Shown here piece after piece: positions 1 to 5,961 of a stretch of DNA of 64,000 bases. Position numbers and translations under genes: made by a program. The notes beneath the pieces are model-generated. The model did not search any database. It saw only the letters and a program-made list of their open reading frames with translations, and was not told the DNA's origin. The number at the start of each line of letters is the position of its first letter. The first letter of the stretch is position 1. The stretch covers positions 248,001 through 312,000 of the forward strand of contig NZ_SNZR01000014.1 of NCBI RefSeq assembly GCF_004363955.1. The letters run 5' to 3'. Source of the stretch: Enterovirga rhinocerotis (GTDB lineage Bacteria; Pseudomonadota; Alphaproteobacteria; Rhizobiales; Beijerinckiaceae).

Positions 1-1044
1 AGCCCGGAGAAGCCCCTCGACGGTGAACTCGGCGTAGAGGCTGGCGCGCTCGCCCGGCGCGATGAGCTGGCGCTTGATGGCCTGCTCGATCCGGGAGAGG
101 TACGGGCGAAGCCCGAGGGTGAGCCAGCCGAGCATCACCTGCTCGACGCCCGAGCCCCACATGGTCGTGCCCTGAGCGTTGTGCCCGACGAGGATCGGCG
201 GGACCCCGAACCAGCGACAGATTTCCTCGATGTGGAAAGCTCGCGTCGCGAGCATCTCCGCGTCCTTCGGCGGGATGGTCGCGGCCTGCCACTTGAAGCC
301 GGCGGCGCCCTCGAGGAGCAGCGTCTTGCCGGCGTTCTCCGTCCCGGTGAACGGCTCGATCAGAGCGGCCTTGGCCTGCTCGCGCTGTGCGGGCGTGAGA
401 AGATCCTTGCCCTCATAGGTGAGGATACCGCCGGGCCGCATGGCGTTGCCGAAGGTGCGTGCCGCGGCCTCGTCGGTCGCCATGGCCGCGCCGAGCGTCT
501 GGCGAGCCTGCGCGACGGGAGAGAGCCCGAGGTCGCCGCCGAAGCCGAACCCGCGCACATGGAAGATGTCCGCCTCGCCGTACTCGCGGAGGCCGCGCGG
601 ATCGCTGAAGCGGTAGCGGAGATCTCCGGCCTCAGTCCGATGCACCGCCATCAGGTCCGGTCGGAGGAGGCTCAGCGCGACGATGCGCGTGCCGCTGCGC
701 GAGATCTCGACGAAGGCGTTGCCCCAGACGAGGACATGAGCGGCGAGTGCCTCCCAGAACTCGACGGCCGTCTGATCGGCATTCGGCTGATCGTGCAGGA
801 GCGCGTAAAGGGGATGGCTGCTCGCTGCCTTGCGCCCGCCATCGCCCTGCCGTTCGTAGAGCCCGAGAGGAAGCGTCGCGATGGTCTGAGCGATCAGCCG
901 GACGCAGGCCCAGAACGTAGCAATCTGCATCGCCGTGTCGGGCGTGACCGGCTTCCCGGTCCAGGAATCGGTGCCGAAGAACGCGGCCCAGACGCGCCCG
1001 TCGCGGAGGCTGAAGCGCCGGAGAATGGTGGAGAGCCCGAGCAT
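1..1044 (-). CDS. phage portal protein, HK97 family (3' end cut by window edge)
   Basis: The frame is open from the window edge to an ATG at 1044, giving 348 residues without a stop. The protein begins MLGLSTILRRFSLRDGRVW and contains segments typical of HK97/lambda-type portals: an N-terminal IATFWACVRLIAQTIATLPL helix near residue 40, HPLYALLHDQPN near 75, WGNAFVEI near 105, GLSPVAQARQTLG near 170, and FGVPPILVG near 280. The portal is the dodecameric ring at the capsid vertex through which DNA is packaged and to which the terminase docks. The start overlaps the terminase stop as ATGA, so the two genes are translationally coupled. Protease and capsid genes would be expected further left, outside the window. 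Confidence 0.9.
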   Translation of the reverse strand, partial: MLGLSTILRRFSLRDGRVWAAFFGTDSWTGKPVTPDTAMQIATFWACVRLIAQTIATLPLGLYERQGDGGRKAASSHPLYALLHDQPNADQTAVEFWEALAAHVLVWGNAFVEISRSGTRIVALSLLRPDLMAVHRTEAGDLRYRFSDPRGLREYGEADIFHVRGFGFGGDLGLSPVAQARQTLGAAMATDEAAARTFGNAMRPGGILTYEGKDLLTPAQREQAKAALIEPFTGTENAGKTLLLEGAAGFKWQAATIPPKDAEMLATRAFHIEEICRWFGVPPILVGHNAQGTTMWGSGVEQVMLGWLTLGLRPYLSRIEQAIKRQLIAPGERASLYAEFTVEGLLRA

Positions 1045-2702
1045 CACACCACCACCGCGTTGCGCAGAAAGTCGTCGACATCGACGTGGGGTTCGCCCTC
1101 GAAGCGCTTGGCGAGCCCGAGGGCCATCACGGCCGCCACGGCTCCGTCGATGCGGACCGGGCCGCGGTTCGACTTGCCCTTGTCCACCTTGATGCCGCCG
1201 GCGGCGTCGGTGACGGTGACCGCGCCAGCGACGGCGGCGGTCAACACGGGGTGCCCGGCATGCCGAAGGCGACCCGTCAGGGCGAGCTCGGCGAACCACT
1301 CGACCGCAGGCGTCATGTCCTTGAAGCCTTGGCCGAACGGCTCGAGCGGAGCCGGGAAGTCGGCGTCGACGTCGGCGAGATCCTGCTTGAAGTCGTCGAT
1401 GCGCCAGCGGTCATAGCCGAGCGCGGCGATGTCGAACTCGCGGGAGAGCGCGACGAGCTGGCGAGCCACGTAGCTGAAGCGGATCGTCGGGCCCGGCACC
1501 GCCATCATGTGGCCGAGCCGGATCCACTCTCGGAACCGCTCCTGTTCCGCCGGCGGGCGGGCGCCGAGCTGCCCCTCGGGCGTCCAGAAGAACGGGACAA
1601 GGTCGAAGGATGGCTCCGGCGCATCGTCCGGGAAAGCGAGGACGAGGGCGGTGAGGTCGTGCTTGCCGGAGAGGTCCAGGGCTCCGTAGCAGGTCCGGCC
1701 GCGCAGGGCCGCGCGATCGATCGGCACCGCTCCGGTCCTCCATACGGCCGCCGTCACGATCCGGTTGTCCTCGCGGGCATCGACGCGCTGGTTGAGCCGG
1801 AGGTTGCGGAAGGATGGCTCGAAGGCGGGGATGCGCCGGGCGCGCGACGCCGCCTCGCGCATCTCCTTCAGGCTGAGGTACTTCCCGAGCGCCGGGTTGC
1901 AGGCGAGCCACGTCCGCTCGTCGAAGGGATCGGCCTCGGGCGGCGCGCAGATGAGCTGCACATACGTGCTGGGATCGGCACCGGAGAGACCGTCATCGAT
2001 CATCGCCGAGAGGGCGTGCGTGTCGTCCGGTGCCTGCGTCGAGATGATCAGCCCGAGCGCCTCGCGCCGCTTGCCCAGGCCGTTGAGGAGGTTGTCGAGC
2101 AACTCCCGGTCCGGGACCTGGGCCAGCTCGTCGAAGACGAAGAGGCTCGGCGCGATCGCGTGGCCTTTCCGGGCGTCCGCCGACATGGCCTGATAGATCG
2201 AGCCCCGGCCGGGTCCATCCGTGACTTCGATCCGCTTCTCGTGGCGCCGGACGTTCGTGCAGACAGCGAACTCCGGCACAGCGAGGATGATGGCCTCGCA
2301 TTCCGAGAAGATGATGCCGCTCTGCTGGCTATCGACCGCCGCGCTGAAGCACTCGCCGCGCGGCTCGCATTCGGGTCCGACGAGATGGCACATGACCAGG
2401 CCCGCGCAGAGGCCCGTCTTGCCGTTCCCCTTCGGCTCGCTCTTGATCCCGATCCGACGGCGCCGGAGACCTTTCTCGTCGAGATCGCCGTAGATCGCGG
2501 TCACGAACTCGCGCTGCTCGGGCAGGAGCCGCATGCGCTTTCCGGCGAGCGGCCCTTTCGTAATCGGCAGCCACTGCAGAAACGCCACGACGCGCTCGGC
2601 ACGGGACAGGCCGGCCCGATTCCACGGCAGACGACGCTTGCGAGTCGACAGCGCGGCACGCGCCTCGCGCATCAACTGAGACCCTGGGCCACGCTTTCCC
2701 AT
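1044..2702 (-). CDS. phage terminase large subunit (packaging ATPase/nuclease)
   Basis: At 552 aa this is the normal size for an HK97-type TerL. The ATPase domain is visible: a Walker A-like KSEPKGNGKTG at residues 88-98 and a Walker B with catalytic acid, SLFVFDELAQ, with D191-E192. The C-terminal nuclease domain begins around CYGALDLSGKHD, where D343 is the likely first metal ligand, and continues through ALGYDRWRIDDF at about 427-438. TerL cuts concatemeric DNA and drives it into the prohead through the portal. It sits between the HNH gene (stop/start contact at 2702) and the portal (ATGA overlap). No separate small-terminase gene is recognisable next to it. Confidence 0.93.
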   Translation of the reverse strand: MGKRGPGSQLMREARAALSTRKRRLPWNRAGLSRAERVVAFLQWLPITKGPLAGKRMRLLPEQREFVTAIYGDLDEKGLRRRRIGIKSEPKGNGKTGLCAGLVMCHLVGPECEPRGECFSAAVDSQQSGIIFSECEAIILAVPEFAVCTNVRRHEKRIEVTDGPGRGSIYQAMSADARKGHAIAPSLFVFDELAQVPDRELLDNLLNGLGKRREALGLIISTQAPDDTHALSAMIDDGLSGADPSTYVQLICAPPEADPFDERTWLACNPALGKYLSLKEMREAASRARRIPAFEPSFRNLRLNQRVDAREDNRIVTAAVWRTGAVPIDRAALRGRTCYGALDLSGKHDLTALVLAFPDDAPEPSFDLVPFFWTPEGQLGARPPAEQERFREWIRLGHMMAVPGPTIRFSYVARQLVALSREFDIAALGYDRWRIDDFKQDLADVDADFPAPLEPFGQGFKDMTPAVEWFAELALTGRLRHAGHPVLTAAVAGAVTVTDAAGGIKVDKGKSNRGPVRIDGAVAAVMALGLAKRFEGEPHVDVDDFLRNAVVV

Positions 2703-3097
2703 CAGCGCGCCCCCGAAATTAACTGCGAGGAAATCTCCCCATGCGGTCGCGGCCCCCTATCGCACTGGACTTTTGACCCCCCTCCCTCGGGCCGGTTGAA
2801 GGGGTGGCGCGGGTCAGAGGGCAGGCCATCGCTTCCGATGCGGCTGGCATAGCCTCTCGTCTCGACCTGCTGGGCGTCCCTGTTATGGTGCTCGGTGCAG
2901 AGGCTGACCCACCTGCTGCGGTCGTTGAAGACGGCGCGGTTGCCCTTGTGCGGGATGCTGTGATGGACGTGGACGGCGCGGACCTGCCGGCCTTCCCTCG
3001 CGCACATGGCACACCAGGGATGCAGCCGGAGATGCTCGGCGCGGGCGCGGCGCCATGCACCGTCATAGCCGCGAGCGGTGGGGCTAAGGCGGGTCAC
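2702..3097 (-). CDS. phage HNH endonuclease
   Basis: A 131-aa HNH nuclease. The zinc-binding CAMC pair is near residue 29, followed by the core VHVHHSIPH near 45 and LCTEHHNRDAQ near 69. These give the His-Asn-His fold and the usual structural cysteines. HNH proteins encoded beside TerL and portal are common in HK97-like phages and in capsid-forming satellites, where they help terminase cleave DNA. The tail after residue 90 looks disordered (RPEGGGSKVQCDRGPRP). The start overlaps the stop of the upstream gene by 4 bp, and its stop meets the TerL start at 2702, so it belongs to the packaging operon. Confidence 0.9.
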   Translation of the reverse strand: MTRLSPTARGYDGAWRRARAEHLRLHPWCAMCAREGRQVRAVHVHHSIPHKGNRAVFNDRSRWVSLCTEHHNRDAQQVETRGYASRIGSDGLPSDPRHPFNRPEGGGSKVQCDRGPRPHGEISSQLISGAR

Positions 3098-3471
3098 GCG
3101 CCGGAGGCCCTGATTTCATAGGCGACCAGCTCACCGCCGATCCGGCGAGTGCTGTCATCGACCTCGACGATGGTCAGGTGCGTGCCCCGCACCACGATGC
3201 GGTCGGTGCCCTTGCGAAGCGGGGTCGGGAAGCCGGAGGCCTCGACCTCATCAGCGGGCAGGATCACCTTGCGCTCGCCGATGCTGATGCCGGCCGCCAG
3301 CTCGTCCGGCGCGTAGCCCATCACGCGGCCGCGCACCTGCTTCTCGATCGGCGGAGCGTTCGGCACCACCCGGCGCAGCGTCAGCACCTCGCCGGTCTTC
3401 TCGATCGCCCGGCGCATCTGAGCTTGATGAACTTCGGCGAGGCTGGGCACAGGCCCTCCGACGCGCACCAA
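3094..3471 (-). CDS. small phage protein, possible head-tail adaptor
   Basis: A 125-aa protein and the first gene of the leftward packaging operon. The coding start is TTG at 3471 or GTG at 3468; no clear Shine-Dalgarno is seen. The middle (VRGRVMGYAPDELAAGISIGERKVILPADEV) and end (RIVVRGTHLTIVEVDDSTRRIGGELVAYEIRA) predict a small beta-rich fold of the kind found in head-closure or head-tail joining proteins. That reading rests on general resemblance only, and the position upstream of HNH and TerL is unusual for such a protein. It overlaps the HNH gene by 4 bp. It could also be a structural protein of another kind. Confidence 0.6.
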   Translation of the reverse strand: MVRVGGPVPSLAEVHQAQMRRAIEKTGEVLTLRRVVPNAPPIEKQVRGRVMGYAPDELAAGISIGERKVILPADEVEASGFPTPLRKGTDRIVVRGTHLTIVEVDDSTRRIGGELVAYEIRASGA

Positions 3472-3571
3472 AGCGGCGCATGGGGCCTAGATATGCTCAA
3501 GCATCGTCAGGTGCAACAATATTCTGAACCGCGTTTTATTAATGCGATTACGTTGCGTTTATTAAACTCGA

Positions 3572-3627
3572 GTTCCCCACTAGTACGGAACTGGTACCGA
3601 ACCGGTTCCGAACTGGTACCGAAACGG
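3572..3627. promoter_or_regulatory. 11-bp tandem array with GAAC-N7-GAAC (LexA/SOS-box spacing)
   Basis: GAAC occurs at 3588, 3599 and 3610 and GAAA at 3621, each exactly 11 bp apart. On the same strand GTWC occurs at 3572, 3583, 3594, 3605 and 3616. GAAC-N7-GAAC (the complement of GTTC-N7-GTTC) is the established LexA box of many Alphaproteobacteria, and two overlapping boxes fit here. The array lies about 117 bp upstream of the first packaging gene. A phage-encoded repressor using the same period is the alternative. Confidence 0.55.
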
Positions 3628-3741
3628 TGGGTGAAACGCGTTTCGTCGCGCGTGCGTCGAAGCAAGTGCTTCACGGTCGCCGAAGCGGTGCTTCGCCCTG
3701 ATCTTTGGATTTCAATGGCTTAGCGGCGGCATCTCGGGTCA

Positions 3742-3789
3742 ATGTCCCGACCGTGTCCCCGTTGTGTCCCTCTCGTGTCCCCAGGGACA
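3742..3789. repeat. four 11-bp repeats of (G/A)TGTCCC ending in an inverted copy
   Basis: The heptamer RTGTCCC starts at 3742, 3753, 3764 and 3775, a strict 11-bp period, and the last copy pairs with GGGACA at 3784-3789 to form TGTCCC-CA-GGGACA. The 11-bp phasing puts every copy on one face of the helix, as expected for cooperative protein binding. The binding protein is not known from sequence. Confidence 0.6.
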
Positions 3790-4006
3790 AGGTGATCCGC
3801 TCGCACAGTCAGAGCGAAGCGGCGCACGGTGCAGGGGTGGAGAGGTGGTTGCCCTCGCCGGGCGGGCCGACGATCTGGCGATCGTCGCCACGAGAGATTT
3901 TCTTTGGCTTTTGGCGACCTCGAGGCGGTGTCCATGTCGGTCCCGCTCGACAGCGGCGTCACGCTGGCGCGTGCCACCAGGCCCGAAGCCGCTCGGCGGT
4001 CGGTGA

Positions 4007-4600
4007 TCACGCCGCATCCGCCTCGTCGTCCAGGAGCCATGAACCGGGAGAGTCTCCGCGAGCGCGGGCGTCGCGACGTTCCGCATCCGCGCGAGCCGCG
4101 TCGAGCGTCGCACCAAGTCCACGACGGTTGCCTCTTCCTCTCTCTTCTCTCCCCCCAACTTGGGGGGTATCAGGGAGTCCCAACTTGGGGGGTATCCCCC
4201 CACCCCCAACTTGGGGGGTATCAGCCGCCGCAGAGATGATGCCAGCGCCGAGGAAAATCCGCCGCTCGAACGCCTGTCCCTTCGATACATGACAGCGGAC
4301 GATTGCCCCGGCGCGCTCCATTTCGGTGAGCGCGGCTTGAACCTTGTTGACGGGGAGGTCGCATTCTCTCGCTAGGGCAGCATCGGAGGCGAATGCGAAC
4401 CCGCGAGCACCGCTAAGGGTCTCAAGGGCCCAAGCCAGCGTCACGGTGCGGCCGCGCGACCGGAATAGCCGCCAGACCGCTTGCCGCCACGCGCGGCGCC
4501 TATGCCCCTTCTCGGTCGCGTTGCGCCATGACAATGCCCCCGATGGCCACTCGTTTGACTTCGCAATGTCGAATCGGCGCGCTTGCTTATCACCGCTCAT
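4007..4600 (-). CDS. winged-helix protein with iterons inside its gene; putative replication initiator
   Basis: A 197-aa protein, the last gene of the leftward early operon, coupled by ATGA overlap to the gene before it. The N-terminal half (residues about 10-110) is helical and basic with a winged-helix-like stretch, FASDAALARECDLPVNKVQA followed by ALTEMERAGAIVR. The segment at about 125-150 is DTPQVGG / GIPPKLG / DTPQVGG, and this is where the DNA carries three iterons. The C-terminus is charged and probably disordered. Phage O-type initiators commonly carry the origin iterons within their own gene, and the architecture matches, but no initiator family signature is certain. A transcriptional regulator is the alternative. 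Confidence 0.6.
   Translation of the reverse strand: MSGDKQARRFDIAKSNEWPSGALSWRNATEKGHRRRAWRQAVWRLFRSRGRTVTLAWALETLSGARGFAFASDAALARECDLPVNKVQAALTEMERAGAIVRCHVSKGQAFERRIFLGAGIISAAADTPQVGGGGIPPKLGLPDTPQVGGREERGRGNRRGLGATLDAARADAERRDARARGDSPGSWLLDDEADAA
4154..4222. repeat. three 18-bp iterons inside a coding sequence; candidate replication origin
   Basis: The 18-mer CCCAACTTGGGGGGTATC occurs exactly at 4154-4171, 4179-4196 and 4205-4222, with spacings of 25 and 26 bp. Each centres on an odd palindrome CCCAA-C-TTGGG. Because the spacing is not a multiple of three, the copies fall in different reading frames of the host gene (two as DTPQVGG, one as GIPPKLG), so it is the DNA, not the peptide, that is conserved. 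This is the signature of protein-binding iterons such as a phage or plasmid origin. Confidence 0.7.
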
Positions 4601-4845
4601 GCGCGCGTCTCCGGCGTCTGCATGATGATCCGCCAGAGTTCGCTACGGATGGCGCTCTCAAGCGCCTTCACCTCGACCTCGATCAGGGTCGGCTCGATCC
4701 CGCGCTTCAGCATGGTCTTGCGCTGAACATCGATCTGTTGAGCAAGATACTTCTCGCCAGCCGCCCGCCCCATGTACGCGACATTGGCAGCGTGCTTCTC
4801 CACGAAGGGACGATGACGGCAGCGGGGAAAGGGGTGCACGCTCAT
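4597..4845 (-). CDS. small element-encoded protein of unknown function
   Basis: An 82-aa protein read from the ATG at 4845 (MSVHPFPRCRHRPFVEKHAA), which overlaps the stop of the preceding gene as ATGA. A longer upstream extension is possible but would overlap that gene by about 50 bp. The sequence is helical and charged, with FVEKHAANVAYMGRAAGEKY followed by GIEPTLIEVEVKALESAIRS. Similar small proteins occur in early operons of rhizobial prophages, but no function can be given. The stop overlaps the start of the winged-helix gene by 4 bp. Confidence 0.6.
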   Translation of the reverse strand: MSVHPFPRCRHRPFVEKHAANVAYMGRAAGEKYLAQQIDVQRKTMLKRGIEPTLIEVEVKALESAIRSELWRIIMQTPETRA

Positions 4846-5093
4846 CGCCACACTTCCATTCGCTCGGGGATGTCGCCACTCCCGCGACAACGGGTGCAGC
4901 CAGGACGACGCTGCCGGACGTCAGCGCACTTTGGGCAGCGCACCCACTTGCCGGTCGCCACCGTGACGGGCTTCGGGGCGTGCCGAGCCAACTGGCCGGC
5001 GCGGCGGCGATCCCCCTCCTCCATCATCCGGTCGACGACGTTGCTGATGCTGTCCGGCGTGAAGGTCGAACGCCTCTCCTTCCGGCGCCCCAT
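4842..5093 (-). CDS. small zinc-ribbon-like protein
   Basis: 83 aa from the ATG at 5093; a GTG one codon upstream (5096) is an alternative start. The N-terminus is basic (MGRRKERRSTFTPDSISNVV). The C-terminal third holds CPKCADVRQRRPGCTRCRGSG, two CxxC pairs spaced like a DnaJ-type or rubredoxin-like zinc ribbon, so it probably binds zinc and DNA or a partner protein. It is linked to both neighbours by 4-bp or shorter overlaps, so it is co-translated with the early operon. Confidence 0.6.
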   Translation of the reverse strand: MGRRKERRSTFTPDSISNVVDRMMEEGDRRRAGQLARHAPKPVTVATGKWVRCPKCADVRQRRPGCTRCRGSGDIPERMEVWR

Positions 5094-5329
5094 CACGCGG
5101 CCCGCCCTTCGGCCTCGGCGATCTTCGCGAGCATGGTGCTTTTACGCCCACACACCACGCCGCCGATCTTGAAGAGCCCCAACTCGCCCTTCGTGAGGAG
5201 ATGATAGACCGTGCGCCGGTCGCTCGCTGCCTGCTGCTCGTCCTTGGCTTCCCCGAACATGAACCGTCTGATTGCGTCGGCGCCTCGCATCAGGTCGTCC
5301 GCCAAGGGCGCATTCGCATTGGCCTGCAT
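5093..5329 (-). CDS. excisionase/AlpA-like HTH DNA-binding protein
   Basis: A 78-aa protein and the first gene of the leftward early operon. The core DDLMRGADAIRRFMFG, then DRRTVYHLLTKGELGLFKIG and CGRKSTMLAKI, matches the small winged-HTH family used as excisionases or AlpA-type regulators: a recognition helix, a GLFKIGG turn and a RKS basic motif. In islands, such proteins control excision and switch on the early genes. It is divergent from the gene at 5446; the 116-bp gap holds two copies of a 17-bp repeat that are likely operator sites. Assignment as excisionase rather than activator is inference. Confidence 0.72.
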   Translation of the reverse strand: MQANANAPLADDLMRGADAIRRFMFGEAKDEQQAASDRRTVYHLLTKGELGLFKIGGVVCGRKSTMLAKIAEAEGRAA

Positions 5330-5347
5330 GTCGTCCTCCAGAATCTA

Positions 5348-5402
5348 AAGCGTAATCTTTATCTCATGACGGTGAGGGTCGTCGCAAGCGTAATCTTGAT
5401 CT
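5348..5402. promoter_or_regulatory. pair of 17-bp direct repeats in the divergent early promoter region
   Basis: AAGCGTAATCTTTATCT at 5348-5364 and AAGCGTAATCTTGATCT at 5386-5402 differ at one base and lie 38 bp apart. They fill the 116-bp gap between the divergent HTH gene (start 5329) and the unknown gene (start 5446). Their place suggests operators for one of these two proteins, or arm-type or Xis sites. Confidence 0.6.
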
Positions 5403-5445
5403 TCGTGCGGCAGCCCCGTACGGAAGGCCGGGGGCACGGAATTGC

Positions 5446-5961
5446 ATGGCGACCTACGGAGAGGTTGAGACGGTTCTGGCGGCGCTCCACGATATGGACG
5501 CCGAGAGGCAGACGAGTGCTTTTCGCGCTCGGCTGAAGCATTTCAAGAGGCTGGGGCTCCCCCTTGGCTTAACGCCCGGCAAGGGCAAGCGCATTGACTA
5601 CGGCTCTGACGAGATCCTTCAGCTCGCGTTCGCCCTTGAGCTTACCCAGGTTGGGGTTGACCCCGCCTTTATAACCGAGGCCGTTCGCTTCTATTGGTCA
5701 CGAATCAAGTTTAGCTTTGATTACGCCGATGCCTTGACCAGGAAAGAAGAGGAAAATGGCGACGTATATTTTGTAATACCGGTCGCAATGATGAGTAAGC
5801 CGTGGTCGAAGGATAATGGAATGGTGATTACAACCGTTCCAGCCTCTCGATTGATTGAATTCTTGGGGAGGGGTGTCACACGCTGTGTCTTGATCAACGT
5901 TTCCGATTTCATTCGGCGGCTTTTGCGTTGCTACAATGATATTGTGAAAGGGGACCTCTGA
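5446..5961 (+). CDS. unknown protein upstream of and overlapping the integrase gene
   Basis: A 171-aa protein beginning MATYGEVETVLAALHDMDAE. Residues about 5-60 look like a MerR/HTH-type domain (FRARLKHFKRLGLPLG, then a basic PGKGKRIDYGSDE turn), followed by LQLAFALELTQVGVDPAFIT. That layout, HTH plus a recognition segment, would fit a regulator of the integrase. The second half (residues 75-171) is hydrophobic/aromatic with no family I recognise. The coding DNA, especially 5690-5960, is much more A+T-rich than the rest of the window, a sign of recent acquisition. Its stop overlaps the integrase start (TGATG), so the two are co-translated. The start lacks a strong Shine-Dalgarno. Confidence 0.7.
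   Translation: MATYGEVETVLAALHDMDAERQTSAFRARLKHFKRLGLPLGLTPGKGKRIDYGSDEILQLAFALELTQVGVDPAFITEAVRFYWSRIKFSFDYADALTRKEEENGDVYFVIPVAMMSKPWSKDNGMVITTVPASRLIEFLGRGVTRCVLINVSDFIRRLLRCYNDIVKGDL

Larger units (their letters stand above)
3472..4006. promoter_or_regulatory. gene-poor control region between early and packaging operons
   Basis: 535 bp lie between the replication-like gene and the packaging operon. I see no convincing gene; the open frames here are Arg/Pro-rich and look like noise. The DNA instead holds an AT-rich stretch at about 3521-3570 with two TTAATAAA-CGC-like segments (candidate promoter DNA for the leftward operon), an 11-bp-phased GAAC array (3572-3627), a palindrome GAAACGCGTTTC (3633-3644), two small hairpins with GAAGC/GCTTC arms (3659-3672 and 3682-3694), and an 11-bp TGTCCC array (3742-3789). 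Confidence 0.6.

Noticed and set aside
1086-2852. Very long plus-strand open frame opposite TerL, and similar antisense frames opposite rpoD, dnaG, mutS, katA and ftsK
   Set aside because: These arise from GC-rich third codon positions. Their translations are Arg/Ala/Gly/Pro-rich without family resemblance, while the opposite strand holds well-known proteins.
3720-4040. 106-aa minus-strand frame as a small-terminase or regulator gene
   Set aside because: The composition is Arg/Pro/Ser-rich without structure, it overlaps the 197-aa gene, and its DNA contains the 11-bp repeat array that crosses frames.
4154-4222. CRISPR-like repeat array
   Set aside because: Only three 18-bp units with 7-8 bp gaps inside a gene; no spacers of proper length and no cas genes.
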